Shown: one piece after another, positions 42,684 through 52,370 of the stretch | Position numbering within the stretch: the first letter of the stretch is position 1 | Layout of the letters: every line of letters begins with the position of its first letter | Source: Lachnospiraceae bacterium | Lineage (GTDB): Bacteria > Bacillota_A > Clostridia > Lachnospirales > Lachnospiraceae | NCBI GenBank assembly: GCA_004556565.1 | Contig: SFGN01000012.1 | Coordinates: 1 to 64,000, forward strand | Length of the DNA stretch: 64,000 nucleotides | Direction of reading: 5' to 3' | Notes under the pieces: model-generated | Seen by the model: only the letters and a program-made list of their open reading frames with translations | What the model was told of the DNA's origin: nothing | Databases searched by the model: none | Program-made: the position numbers and the translations under genes

Positions 42684-43970
42684 TTATTTTTTTGGAAGGA
42701 TTACAGCATTTCCTCCCATATAAGGACGCAATACTTCCGGTATTCTTACAGAACCATCTGCCTGAAGGTTATTTTCCAGAAATGCAATCAGCATTCTCGG
42801 AGGAGCAACGACTGTATTGTTCAATGTGTGTGCAAAATATTTTCCGTCAGCACCTTTTACGCGGATGCCAAGTCTTCTTGCCTGTGCATCTCCAAGATTA
42901 GAACAGCTTCCGACTTCAAAATATTTTTTCTGTCTCGGTGACCATGCTTCTACATCCACTGATTTAACTTTCAAATCTGCCAGATCACCGGAGCAGCATT
43001 CCAGTGTTCGTACCGGAATATCAAGAGAACGGAATAAATCAACTGTATTTTTCCACAACTGATCATACCATTTCATACTGTCTTCCGGCTTACATACTAC
43101 AATCATTTCCTGTTTTTCAAACTGGTGGATTCTGTATACACCGCGCTCTTCGATTCCATGAGCTCCTTTTTCCTTTCTGAAACACGGTGAATAACTGGTC
43201 AAAGTCTGCGGAAGCTGGTCTTCAGTAAGAAGCGTATCAATGAATTTACCAATCATGGAATGCTCACTTGTTCCTATCAGGTACAAATCTTCACCCTCAA
43301 TTTTGTACATCATTGCATCCATTTCCGCAAAACTCATAACGCCTGTCACAACATTGCTGCGAATCATGAACGGAGGAACGCAGTAAGTAAAGCCGCGATT
43401 TATCATAAAATCTCTGGCATATGAAATTACAGCAGAATGAAGTCTTGCAATATCTCCCATCAGATAATAGAAACCATTTCCCGCAACGCTTCTTGCACTG
43501 TCCAGGTCAATTCCATTAAAACGTTCCATAATTTCTGTATGATAAGGGATTTCAAAATCCGGAACGATCGGTTCTCCAAAACGTTCTACTTCTTTATTTT
43601 CACTGTCATCTTTACCAATCGGAACAGAAGGATCTATAATATTCGGAATCGTCATCATGATCTTTTTGATTTTTTCCTCAACTTCTTTTTCCTCTGTACT
43701 CAGTGCTGCAGTTCTTTCTGCATTTTCGGCAATCTGTTTTTTAATTGCTTCCGCCTCTTCTCTCTTTCCCTGCGCCATAAGTCCGCCGATCATCTTAGAA
43801 GCTTTATTTTTTTCTGCACGAAGCGCTTCTACTTCCTGCTTAATCTCACGGTTTCTTTTATCCAGTTCAATCACTTCATCTACAAGAGGAAGTTTATTAT
43901 CCTGAAACTTATTTCTGATATTCTGCTTAACTACTTCCGGATTATTTCTCACAAATTTAATGTCTAACAT
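42684..43970 (-). CDS. serS: Seryl-tRNA synthetase
   Basis: 428 aa. N-terminal coiled-coil tRNA-binding arm (residues about 30-100). Class II motifs: motif 2 FRKEKGAHGIEERGVYRIHQFEKQEM and motif 3 NNTVVAPPRMLIAFLEN. It charges tRNA-Ser (and tRNA-Sec) with serine in the cytoplasm. Ribosome site AGGAG before ATG 43970. I see no T-box leader upstream; the gene follows the DUF4446 gene by 14 nt. Confidence 0.97.
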   Translation of the reverse strand: MLDIKFVRNNPEVVKQNIRNKFQDNKLPLVDEVIELDKRNREIKQEVEALRAEKNKASKMIGGLMAQGKREEAEAIKKQIAENAERTAALSTEEKEVEEKIKKIMMTIPNIIDPSVPIGKDDSENKEVERFGEPIVPDFEIPYHTEIMERFNGIDLDSARSVAGNGFYYLMGDIARLHSAVISYARDFMINRGFTYCVPPFMIRSNVVTGVMSFAEMDAMMYKIEGEDLYLIGTSEHSMIGKFIDTLLTEDQLPQTLTSYSPCFRKEKGAHGIEERGVYRIHQFEKQEMIVVCKPEDSMKWYDQLWKNTVDLFRSLDIPVRTLECCSGDLADLKVKSVDVEAWSPRQKKYFEVGSCSNLGDAQARRLGIRVKGADGKYFAHTLNNTVVAPPRMLIAFLENNLQADGSVRIPEVLRPYMGGNAVILPKK

Positions 43971-43984
43971 TTTGATTCTCCTTT

Positions 43985-44533
43985 TTATTCTAATTCTTCA
44001 TTTGTCTCATACATATCTCTGATATCATATTCTTCCTGATAAACAGCTTTTTCCAGAGATTCTCTTTCTTCAGATGTAAGTTCGGCATAACTTTCACCTT
44101 TCACGACTTCTTTAAGGAATAAATGAGTAGATTTATCCGTTCTCATTACATCAAAAATCCATCCGTTATTGTTTCCGTCAAGAATCGTCCATGCGAAACT
44201 TACATCTGCTCCTATTTCATGAAATGCATCATATCTTACTATAGCCGTTTTCTGATAACTATTTTGAAACTCATTATATAAATATTTCATTTTCAATTCA
44301 TTGTCATCCAGCTTTTCATTTAATGCATCAAGTGCTTCAAATCTTTCATATACACTTTGTTCTAAAGTTTTCCCGTCTTTACCTTTCATAAACGAAAGAT
44401 AGGTTTTTTTTAATCTGGCATATTTCATGTTTGCATTTATCAGTAGTAAAAACAATATAATCTGAATAACGAACAGAGCAATGAACAGATATGCCGGATC
44501 AATCCCCAGATTTGAAAGCAAGTTATTATTCAT
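43985..44533 (-). CDS. DUF4446 membrane protein
   Basis: 182 aa. One N-terminal transmembrane helix (AYLFIALFVIQIILFLLLI), a basic segment YARLKKTYLSFMKGKDGKTLEQ, coiled coil, then KTAIVRYDAFHEIGADVSFAWTILDGNNNGWIF, the DUF4446 core. The family sits beside soj/spo0J in many Clostridia and might be linked to chromosome segregation or the cell surface; no activity is known. Cytoplasmic C-terminal domain. Confidence 0.85.
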   Translation of the reverse strand: MNNNLLSNLGIDPAYLFIALFVIQIILFLLLINANMKYARLKKTYLSFMKGKDGKTLEQSVYERFEALDALNEKLDDNELKMKYLYNEFQNSYQKTAIVRYDAFHEIGADVSFAWTILDGNNNGWIFDVMRTDKSTHLFLKEVVKGESYAELTSEERESLEKAVYQEEYDIRDMYETNEELE

Positions 44534-44689
44534 ATCTATGCCTCCATTTTATACTCACTTTTTTTAATTCAGTCCGTGAGTCATCTCCCATTTTATATAA
44601 TAGAACATTTTATTTCTACTACTTTAATAATTACAGAGCTATTATTTTTGTAACAATTCAGACATAATGGAAAAGGTGTGCTAATCATG

Positions 44690-44812
44690 TCTTCATGAAA
44701 GAGCACGCTGCTTCGATTATGAGCTTAGCGTTCAAAATGAGCGAAAATAGCTGCGAAGCAGCGAGGTAGCACCGGAGGTGCATTTTGCGAATGGTTCATG
44801 CTGAACTGTTAC
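44690..44812. repeat. REP-like cluster of GC-rich small palindromes
   Basis: Within the 298-nt gene-free gap 44534-44831, a block contains GCTGCGAAGCAGC, GCACCGGAGGTGC, and the facing outer words CATGTCTTCATGAA / TTCATGCTGAAC. It resembles intergenic palindromic repeats found in many copies in clostridial genomes. Only one copy is in this window, so repetition is not shown here. Confidence 0.4.
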
Positions 44813-44831
44813 TTATATTTTATAATAATGA

Positions 44832-45743
44832 TTACGGTGCAGAGATTGACATTATTAAATCATATATTCTTTCCAATTCATTTTCAGAATAATATTCGAT
44901 TTCAATTTTTCCTTTTCCGTTACCTTTTGAGTTTATATTAACCTTTGTTCCCATAATACTTTTCATTTTTTCAGAAAGATCTTTATAAACAAACATATGT
45001 TCTTCTTTAGGTTTTTCAACTTCTTTTTTAGGTGTTTTTAATAATTTTACTAATTTTTCCGTCTCACGGACACTAAGTTTTTCATCAAATATACGCATAG
45101 CTAAAGAATATTGTTGTTCAGGATCGTCTATTGCAAGCAATGCGCGGGCATGACCTGTAGAAATCATGTCATCAATGATCATCTGCTGTACTTTGGGAGC
45201 CAGCTTCAATAAACGCAGTGAATTTGTAACTGCAGTCCTGCTTTTTGATACTCTTTCGGCAACTTCATCTTGTTTTAATTGAAATTCTTCTAAAAGTCTT
45301 TTGAACGCCAACGCTTCTTCAATTGGATTTAGATTTTCTCTCTGAATATTTTCAATAAGAGAAATTTCAACAATTTCCTGATCGGTATAATCTTTAATCA
45401 GTACAGGAACTTCTTTTAAGCCAGCTAATTTAGCAGCTCTCCATCTTCTCTCCCCTGCAATAATTTCATAATAACCATTCTTTTTCTGTACAAGTAACGG
45501 TTGAAGGACACCAAACTGTTTCACCGAATCTGCCAACTCAAGCAATGAGTCTTCATCAAAATCTTTTCTCGGCTGTGACCGGTTAGGCTCTATCTGATTT
45601 ACTTTCAACATAGTTTCGCCTTTATCAGTCTTTTCCTCTGATTTTTCTTCCGGTTTAGAAATTTCTGTTACAGAAGATTTATTGTTTCCCTGTATTAATG
45701 CATCTATTCCTTTTCCAAGACCTTTTTTCTTAACAGGCGCCAT
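44832..45743 (-). CDS. parB: Chromosome partition protein ParB (Spo0J)
   Basis: 303 aa. Starts with KKKGLGKGIDALI, a ParA-interaction tail; then a ParB CTPase fold with PRKDFDEDSLLELADSVKQFGVLQPLLV, AGERRWRAAKLAGL (GERR motif) and ENIQRENLNPIEEA; the HTH KQDEVAERVSKSRTAVTNSLRLL; and a C-terminal dimer domain. It binds the three nearby parS sites, slides as a CTP clamp and loads SMC. It overlaps the parA stop by one base. Confidence 0.96.
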   Translation of the reverse strand: MAPVKKKGLGKGIDALIQGNNKSSVTEISKPEEKSEEKTDKGETMLKVNQIEPNRSQPRKDFDEDSLLELADSVKQFGVLQPLLVQKKNGYYEIIAGERRWRAAKLAGLKEVPVLIKDYTDQEIVEISLIENIQRENLNPIEEALAFKRLLEEFQLKQDEVAERVSKSRTAVTNSLRLLKLAPKVQQMIIDDMISTGHARALLAIDDPEQQYSLAMRIFDEKLSVRETEKLVKLLKTPKKEVEKPKEEHMFVYKDLSEKMKSIMGTKVNINSKGNGKGKIEIEYYSENELERIYDLIMSISAP

Positions 45744-46513
45744 TATCGATCCTCCCCTTTATTAATAACTTCTTCTGCCAGTCTCATGTAACTTTCACAA
45801 CCCGTAGACTTTGGATCATACAAATTAATCGGCATTCCATAACTTGGAGCTTCCGCAAGACGAATATTACGAGGTATAATCGTCTTGTAAATTGTTTGAT
45901 TCAGATTATCTTTCACATTTTCCACAACCTGAAGAGAAAGATTAGTTCTCGCATCGTACATAGTGAAAACAACTCCTTCTATTTCCAAATCACCGTGAAG
46001 TCTCTCTTTTACAAGTTCGATCGTATGAATCAACTGACTTAATCCTTCAAGCGCATAATACTCGCACTGAATCGGAACAAGTATAGAATCAGCAGTCGTC
46101 ATAGCATTAATAGTCAGCATACTCAGTGACGGTGGACAATCAATGATCACAAAATCATAATTATCTTTAACCTTAGCTACAGCATTTCTGATGATAAATT
46201 CTTTGTCATCAATACCAATTAATTCAATTTCAGCCGCTGAAAGGTCAATGTTTGACGGAAGAACATCAAGATTTTTAATAACTTCTTTACAAATACAATC
46301 ACCAATCTCAATATTTCCGATAATTAAATCATAAACCGTATAATCCACCCCGTCTTTATCCACTCCAAGACCACTTGTCATATTTCCCTGTGGATCTAAA
46401 TCCAAAGCCAGTACTTTTTTATCAAGTGAAGCAAGACAAGAAGACAGATTGATAGCTGTTGTGGTTTTTCCGACTCCGCCTTTCTGGTTAGCAATAGCAA
46501 TTACTCTCCCCAT
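45743..46513 (-). CDS. parA: Chromosome partition ATPase ParA (Soj)
   Basis: 256 aa. NQKGGVGKTTTAINL deviant Walker A, LALDLDPQGNMTSGLG, VIIDCPPSLSMLTI Walker B. Size and motifs are those of Soj, which organises origins with ParB and in Bacillus also controls DnaA. Starts at ATG 46513 after AAAGGGG. The gene pair lies about 8 kb from oriC, as usual in Firmicutes. Confidence 0.96.
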   Translation of the reverse strand: MGRVIAIANQKGGVGKTTTAINLSSCLASLDKKVLALDLDPQGNMTSGLGVDKDGVDYTVYDLIIGNIEIGDCICKEVIKNLDVLPSNIDLSAAEIELIGIDDKEFIIRNAVAKVKDNYDFVIIDCPPSLSMLTINAMTTADSILVPIQCEYYALEGLSQLIHTIELVKERLHGDLEIEGVVFTMYDARTNLSLQVVENVKDNLNQTIYKTIIPRNIRLAEAPSYGMPINLYDPKSTGCESYMRLAEEVINKGEDR

Positions 46514-46682
46514 TCTAATCCCCTTTCCACAATAAAACTAACTTTTTTTCATATCTAGACATAGTATATCACTTTTCATTTCTATTTTCCACTCAAAAAA
46601 AGATCCACAGGATCTTTTTTTCATACACTTACAACTCAAAAATATGTCCACCAGGCTTTTTTATATGCATAGCAATTAAAAA

Positions 46683-46698
46683 TATTTCACGTGAAACA
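46683..46698. promoter_or_regulatory. parS site 1
   Basis: TATTTCACGTGAAACA, one mismatch from the 16-bp parS consensus with core TTTCACGTGAAA. Confidence 0.9.
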
Positions 46699-46828
46699 TT
46701 TAATTTGCAATTTCAATATCGTATAAACCTTGTATTGCATATTAAATTTATCTAACAAGTTGTAAATATAGATTATAATACTATTCATTATAATATAATT
46801 ATAAATAGTGAATGATAAAAATATGGAA

Positions 46829-46844
46829 TGTTTCACGTGAAACA
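46829..46844. promoter_or_regulatory. parS site 2
   Basis: TGTTTCACGTGAAACA, a perfect palindromic parS; the flanks extend the symmetry (GGAA...TTCC). Confidence 0.95.
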
Positions 46845-46956
46845 TTCCATATTTTTAAGAATTAAGCTGATTTTATATTAAGAAATAACATGCATTTTAA
46901 TATATAAACAAATAGATATAAATAAGGCAAAATAATAAAAATTAAGTTTTATCAAA

Positions 46957-46972
46957 TGTTTCACGTGAAACA
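46957..46972. promoter_or_regulatory. parS site 3
   Basis: TGTTTCACGTGAAACA, perfect consensus. The three sites are 146 and 128 bp apart in the otherwise AT-rich, gene-free interval 46514-47114, where I see nothing else apart from presumed parA promoter sequence. Confidence 0.95.
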
Positions 46973-47114
46973 TTTATAATGACAAAACTCACAAATTTTA
47001 TACTCATTATTAAAACAATTTATAAATAACCTACATTACTACTGTATAATATGTTTTATTACACATTAATTTATTGTTTATGATAACAACTATATATAAA
47101 TGATATCAAATATA

Positions 47115-47828
47115 TTATTTCAAAGGTTCTTTTGCAGGCATTCCTGCTTTTCTTGGATATTTTTTACCTGTACTTTCCTTTTTCTTTATTTTCACAAATG
47201 ATCTGTTAATTTCCGTCTCAGGTAATTGTAATTTAATAATATCATTAATCCTACCACCTAATATTTTAATCGCTTTTTTCGACTCTTCTACTTCTCCTTC
47301 TATTATTCCACTCTTATATGAAATAAAAACTCCGCCGAGCCTTACATATGGTAAGCAGTATTCACTTAGTGTAGATAAATTAGAAACAGCTCTTGATACA
47401 CACAAATCAAATTTTTCTCTGTATTTTATATCTTTTGCATAGTCTTCTGCTCTGCCATGAATTGTTGTGACATTTATTAATCCAAGTTCATTCACAACCG
47501 CATCCAGAAAATTAATTCTTTTTTTTAGAGAATCCAGCAATACTACTTTAAGATGTGGAAACACGATTTTTAATGGTATTCCCGGAAATCCTGCTCCAGT
47601 CCCAATATCTATCATCCAATTAACTTTTTTTAGATCAATTGCTTTTACGACTGCTAAACTGTCTAGAAAATGTTTTTCATACACTTCATCAACATCTGTG
47701 ATACCTGTAAGATTCATCACTTTATTCCATTCAATAAGTAACTCATAATACTTATAAAATTGTTCCAGCTGTAAATCAGATAATTCAATATTAAGTTCTT
47801 TAAGCTGATTCAAAAAATTATTTTCCAT
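47115..47828 (-). CDS. rsmG: 16S rRNA (guanine527-N7)-methyltransferase RsmG
   Basis: 237 aa. SAM-binding motif I MIDIGTGAGFPGIPLKIVFP near residue 70; LLDSLKKRINFLD; FDLCVSRAVSNLSTL; and C-terminal SFVKIKKKESTGKKYPRKAGMP, the RsmG ending. It methylates G527 of 16S rRNA near the decoding site; loss gives low-level streptomycin resistance in other bacteria. It is the last gene of the mnmE-mnmG-rsmG run, 78 nt after mnmG. Confidence 0.95.
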   Translation of the reverse strand: MENNFLNQLKELNIELSDLQLEQFYKYYELLIEWNKVMNLTGITDVDEVYEKHFLDSLAVVKAIDLKKVNWMIDIGTGAGFPGIPLKIVFPHLKVVLLDSLKKRINFLDAVVNELGLINVTTIHGRAEDYAKDIKYREKFDLCVSRAVSNLSTLSEYCLPYVRLGGVFISYKSGIIEGEVEESKKAIKILGGRINDIIKLQLPETEINRSFVKIKKKESTGKKYPRKAGMPAKEPLK

Positions 47829-47905
47829 ATCATCATCCCATCTTAATTATTTAAAATAGATTATTTATAAATTTAAAGCTTCTATTATTGTCGAACTAAC
47901 CAATT

Positions 47906-49798
47906 TTATTTTGCACTTACATACACAAGTAAAACAGATATATCTGCTGGTGATACACCTGATATTCTAGACGCCTGCCCTATTGATGAAGGCTTAATTT
48001 GCATTAACTTTTGCTTTGCCTCAATTCTAAGGCTTTTTACATCCTCATAATCAATATCATCAGGTATCTTTTTATTTTCCATTTTTTTGAATTGATCTAC
48101 CTGCCGAAGTTGCCTTTTAATATATCCATTATATTTTATATTTATGTTCACCTGCTCTGTAACGCTTTCTTCCAAAACAGGACGACTTTTATCTATTGGA
48201 GCAAGTATGTCATAATTCAATTCAGGACGTCTTATTAATTCAGCTAATGTAGTACCTGATGTAAGCGGAGTACTTTCATATTTTATAAGAAGATTCTGCA
48301 CATCTTTGGATGTTCCAATATTTGTATGTTCAACCCTGGAAATTTCTTCTTCAATTTCTCTTTCTTTCTTCAATAAATGTTTATATCTTTCCTCATCTAT
48401 AAGTCCAATTTCATAACCAAGCTTTGTAAGACGTAAATCCGCATTATCCTGCCTGAGAATCAAACGATATTCCGCTCTTGATGTCATCATTCTGTAAGGT
48501 TCTTTATTTTCTTTTGTCACAAGATCATCAATCAAAACACCTATATACCCTTCAGATCTGTCAATTACTATTCCTTCTTTATTCTGTATCTTACGTGATG
48601 CATTAATTCCGGCAATCAGACCCTGAACTGCAGCTTCCTCATATCCAGAACTTCCATTAAATTGTCCTCCACTGAATAAACCTTCAATATTCTTAAATTC
48701 CAATGTATTTTTCAATTGTCTTGCATCAATACAGTCATACTCAATCGCATAGGCATTTCTAACAATCTTTGCGTTTTCAAGTCCGGCTACACTTCTGTAC
48801 ATTGTATACTGTACATCTTCAGGTAAAGAACTTGACATCCCACCGATATACATTTCACTCGTGTCAATTCCTTCCGGCTCAATAAAAACCTGATGCCTGT
48901 CCTTATCTGGGAACTTTACTACTTTATCTTCAATAGATGGACAATACCTTGGTCCTGTTCCTTCAATAATACCCGAATAAAGTGGTGATCTGTCCAGGTT
49001 CTTTCTGATTATCTCATGTGTTGTCTCATTCGTATAGGTCAGCCAACACGAAACCTGCTCTTTTTGTATTTCTTCCGGATTTGTTGTAAACGAAAACGGA
49101 ACAATCCGTTCATCCCCTTTTTGTTCCTCCATTTTACTGAAATCAATAGAATTTCTGTCTATCCTCGCAGGAGTTCCCGTCTTAAAGCGGTACATTTTAA
49201 CTCCAAGAGATTTAAGACTTTCCGTTAAATAATTTGCCGGCTGCAGACCATTCGGCCCTGTCTGTGTGCTGACATCACCATAAATACATCTTGCCCTCAA
49301 ATATGTTCCAGTACAGAGAACAACTGCACGACATCTGTAAATTGCACCTGAATATGTCTGAACACCGGTCACCTTTCCATCCTCTGTTAGAATATCCGTC
49401 ACTTCCATCTGGCGTATATCAAGATTTTCCTGGTTCTGTAAAACCTTTCTCATTTCCTTACTATAGTTTGCTTTATCTGCCTGCGCTCTCAAAGAATGTA
49501 CCGCAGGTCCTTTTGACTTATTCAACATTTTAGACTGGATAAATGTCCTGTCTATCACTTTTCCCATCTCTCCTCCAAGCGCATCCAATTCTCTCACCAG
49601 ATGCCCTTTTGAACTTCCGCCTATATTAGGATTACACGGCATCAGAGCGATGCTGTCCACACTCACTGTAAAAATTACAGTTTTCATTCCTAACCTTGCA
49701 GTCGCCAAGGCGGCTTCACATCCTGCATGCCCTGCTCCTACAACTGCAACATCATAATAATCTTTATTTTCCCATACAGAATTTGCTGAATATTTCAT
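47906..49798 (-). CDS. mnmG: tRNA modification enzyme MnmG (GidA)
   Basis: 630 aa. N-terminal FAD-binding VAVVGAGHAGCEAALATARLG; PNIGGSSKGHLVRELDALGGEMG; YCPSIEDKVVKFPDK; and C-terminal helical domain ending AQASRISGVSPADISVLLVYV. With MnmE it installs the carboxymethylaminomethyl group at U34 of several tRNAs, using FAD, NADH and folate. The start overlaps the mnmE 3' end by 35 nt. Confidence 0.97.
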   Translation of the reverse strand: MKYSANSVWENKDYYDVAVVGAGHAGCEAALATARLGMKTVIFTVSVDSIALMPCNPNIGGSSKGHLVRELDALGGEMGKVIDRTFIQSKMLNKSKGPAVHSLRAQADKANYSKEMRKVLQNQENLDIRQMEVTDILTEDGKVTGVQTYSGAIYRCRAVVLCTGTYLRARCIYGDVSTQTGPNGLQPANYLTESLKSLGVKMYRFKTGTPARIDRNSIDFSKMEEQKGDERIVPFSFTTNPEEIQKEQVSCWLTYTNETTHEIIRKNLDRSPLYSGIIEGTGPRYCPSIEDKVVKFPDKDRHQVFIEPEGIDTSEMYIGGMSSSLPEDVQYTMYRSVAGLENAKIVRNAYAIEYDCIDARQLKNTLEFKNIEGLFSGGQFNGSSGYEEAAVQGLIAGINASRKIQNKEGIVIDRSEGYIGVLIDDLVTKENKEPYRMMTSRAEYRLILRQDNADLRLTKLGYEIGLIDEERYKHLLKKEREIEEEISRVEHTNIGTSKDVQNLLIKYESTPLTSGTTLAELIRRPELNYDILAPIDKSRPVLEESVTEQVNINIKYNGYIKRQLRQVDQFKKMENKKIPDDIDYEDVKSLRIEAKQKLMQIKPSSIGQASRISGVSPADISVLLVYVSAK

Positions 49799-51179
49799 TT
49801 ACCAAATCCTCTCCTATTGTTTCTCCTGTAATATATCCTAATGATTCATATGCATCCATCAAATCTATCGAATAAAAATCTTCCGGCATATTATTTTTTA
49901 TACTTTGTATAACTCTATCCAAAGAAGAAAGTGCTTCCTTCAATGCTGATTTCTGTCTCATATTCGTTATATATATCTCATCATTAAATGAAATATTTCC
50001 TTTCAGAAACATTGATTTCAGCACAGAAATAAATTCCTTTATTCCCTCTTCATTTTTTGCAGAAACCCCTATGACCGGTGTATTATTTGAATAATTTCCT
50101 TCATTTTTTATAGTTTTTCCAATATCATTGTAAGTTTTTTGCAAGTATTCTTTCGTTGTAATAACATTTAAATCTATCTTATTTAATAAAATAATTGCTT
50201 TTTTATCATAAATAAATCTTATTATGTTTTTATCATTTTCATCAATCATTTTTGATGCATCAACGACATATATAATCAGATCTGCATGTTCTGCATATTG
50301 TTTCGCCTTTTCTACACCAATTTTTTCAATTATATCTTCAGTATCTCTAATGCCTGCCGTATCTATAATATTCAGATTAATTCCATCCAAACAAATCTGT
50401 TCTTCCAGGACATCTCTCGTTGTCCCTGCAATATCTGTTACAATCGCCCGTTCTCTTCCTGCCAGAACATTAAGCAGTGAAGATTTTCCTACATTCGGTT
50501 TCCCCAATATAACTGTCTGTATCCCTTCTTTTATGATTCTTCCATTTTCGGAAGAATCTATCAATCCTGATAACTCATCTTTTATCTCTTCAATAACCGC
50601 ATAAAGTTTTTCACCATACCCATCTACACTTGTATGCTCCGGATCATCAAGAGCAGTTTCTATAAATGCTGTGTGGTAAATTATTTTATTTCTAATTTCT
50701 TTTATTTTTTTCTTTAAACTTCCTTGGAGCTGACTTACAGAACTTTTCAAGGCATACTCGTTTTTTGCATTTATAAGATCTATCACAGCCTCTGACTGTG
50801 ACAGATCCATCTTTCCATTTAAAAAAGCACGCTTTGTAAATTCTCCCGGTTCGGCAGGTCTTGCACCATTATTAAGTACAATTTCAAGAACCTTTTTTAC
50901 AACAAGGGTTCCCCCGTGGCAGTTTATCTCAACTGTATCTTCTCCGGTAAATGTCTTTGGCGCACGCATAACTGATACAAGTACTTCATCTGCAGTTTCT
51001 TCTCCATCCATAATAAACCCATGATGAATGGTATATGCCGGCGCTTCCGATAATTTCTTTTTACCTTTGTAAATTTTATCAATAATCTGAAATGCATCTT
51101 CTCCGCTGATTCTTACAATACCTATACCCGAATTTGACATTCCCGTAGAAATTGCTGCAATTGTATCTTTGCTGTACAT
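49764..51179 (-). CDS. mnmE: tRNA modification GTPase MnmE (TrmE)
   Basis: 471 aa. N-terminal folate-binding domain (MYSKDTIAAISTGMSNSGIGIVRISG), helical domain, and inserted G domain: G1 GKPNVGKSS, G3 DTAGIRDTED, G4 NKID. Ends in the essential Cys motif FCMGK. It is the GTPase partner of MnmG. GGGAGGCGG precedes ATG 51179. Confidence 0.97.
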   Translation of the reverse strand: MYSKDTIAAISTGMSNSGIGIVRISGEDAFQIIDKIYKGKKKLSEAPAYTIHHGFIMDGEETADEVLVSVMRAPKTFTGEDTVEINCHGGTLVVKKVLEIVLNNGARPAEPGEFTKRAFLNGKMDLSQSEAVIDLINAKNEYALKSSVSQLQGSLKKKIKEIRNKIIYHTAFIETALDDPEHTSVDGYGEKLYAVIEEIKDELSGLIDSSENGRIIKEGIQTVILGKPNVGKSSLLNVLAGRERAIVTDIAGTTRDVLEEQICLDGINLNIIDTAGIRDTEDIIEKIGVEKAKQYAEHADLIIYVVDASKMIDENDKNIIRFIYDKKAIILLNKIDLNVITTKEYLQKTYNDIGKTIKNEGNYSNNTPVIGVSAKNEEGIKEFISVLKSMFLKGNISFNDEIYITNMRQKSALKEALSSLDRVIQSIKNNMPEDFYSIDLMDAYESLGYITGETIGEDLVNEIFSKFCMGK

Positions 51180-51198
51180 AAATCCGCCTCCCGCTTTT

Positions 51199-51250
51199 AA
51201 AAAAGACGTCCTACAGCTTCACGAAAGTATCCGTGAAGCGTAAAACGTCC
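51199..51250 (-). terminator. Terminator between khpB and mnmE
   Basis: On the minus strand GACGT (51245-51249 side) and GCTTCACG pair with CGTGAAGC and ACGTC, followed by six T (51199-51204). It lies 146 nt after khpB and only 20 nt before the mnmE start, so it separates the rpmH-khpB unit from mnmE-rsmG or attenuates read-through. The gap 51251-51395 shows nothing else. Confidence 0.7.
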
Positions 51251-51395
51251 TCTTTCGCTTCCATCAGTTTCCATTGACTTCCAATTACATTTTTTACAGA
51301 AACCGTTTCTTACTATCTTTTAAGGTCAGAAACGATTCCTTTAATGATATTTTTTCATCATTTCTGAATATATCTCTGACTTATTATGCCTGCTG

Positions 51396-52325
51396 CTACC
51401 GCTTTAAGGTTATTACTACCTTTCTGTAAGGCTCCTCACCTTCACTGTGAGTTGTAACATATGGATCAGACTGAAGTGCCGAATGAATAATTCTTCTCTC
51501 ATATGGATTCATTGGCTCAAGTGAGAACGGTCTTCTTGTCCTTTTTACCTTATGTGCAATATTTTTTGCAAGATGTCTAAGGGTTTCTTCTCGTCTTTCT
51601 CTGTAATTCTCTGTATCCAGCTTAACTCTTACATATCCTGTCTGATATTTATTTGCCACACGATTTGCAAGGTACTGAAGTGAGTCAAGAGTCTGACCGC
51701 GTTTTCCGATCAGAATTCCCATATTTTCACCTTCCAGATCAATACTGAGTGAACCTTCTTCATCAATTTTTGAAGTAATCTTTACATCCATTCCCATAGC
51801 CGCCAATGTATCATAAAGAAATTTTTCAACTCCCTTTTTTGCTTCTTCTGATACTTCTGCCGGTTCTTCGTGTTTCTTTATTGCCGGGTTTTCTTCTTTT
51901 ACAGCTTCGTCTGCTTTTCTTTCCTCTGCCGCTTTCTTAGACGCGATAGAATTTTCCCTGACAGGAGCAGCCTCTTTTACATTTTCTTTTTTATTTTCTT
52001 TCTTGAAGTCTTTTTTATCATTTTTCTTTTCGGTTTTAAATTCTTTCTTTGTATCTTTTTTTATTTCTTTTTTATACTCTTTCTTTTCTTTTTTATCTGT
52101 CTCATGCTTTACTTCTTCTATAATATCTTCCATAGTGACAGTCTCTGCTTCAGGTTTTCTTCTTGCTTCGATAACAGCTTGTTTCTTACCAATACCAAAA
52201 AGTCCCGGAGTTCCTTTTTCAATTATCTCATATTCCAGTCTGTCACTGGTAACACTTAAACGAATCATAGCTTCTGTAATAGCGTCATCCACTGTTTTAG
52301 CTGATACTCTGATACTTCCTTCCAT
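51396..52325 (-). CDS. khpB: RNA-binding protein KhpB (Jag)
   Basis: 309 aa. Jag_N domain at the start (IRVSAKTVDDAITEAMIRLSV, ending GLFGIGKKQAVIEA), a very Lys/Glu-rich linker from about 75 to 165, then a KH domain with GILIGKRGQTLDSLQYLANR and an R3H domain (RRPFSLEPMNPYERRIIHSAL). With KhpA it forms an RNA-binding complex affecting cell division and elongation in Firmicutes. Encoded behind yidC as usual. Confidence 0.94.
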   Translation of the reverse strand: MEGSIRVSAKTVDDAITEAMIRLSVTSDRLEYEIIEKGTPGLFGIGKKQAVIEARRKPEAETVTMEDIIEEVKHETDKKEKKEYKKEIKKDTKKEFKTEKKNDKKDFKKENKKENVKEAAPVRENSIASKKAAEERKADEAVKEENPAIKKHEEPAEVSEEAKKGVEKFLYDTLAAMGMDVKITSKIDEEGSLSIDLEGENMGILIGKRGQTLDSLQYLANRVANKYQTGYVRVKLDTENYRERREETLRHLAKNIAHKVKRTRRPFSLEPMNPYERRIIHSALQSDPYVTTHSEGEEPYRKVVITLKR

Positions 52326-52370
52326 CCCCTAATCCTACCTTTCTTATTCTACAACCAGGGCCTATGCCTA

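Noticed and set aside
42684..44533. T-box leader for serS
   Set aside because: No T-box AGGGTGGNACCGCG-type motif or specifier stem in the short gap or in front of the DUF4446 gene.
44690..44812. tRNA or small structured RNA near parB
   Set aside because: No tRNA arms or T-loop; the palindromes are short and independent.
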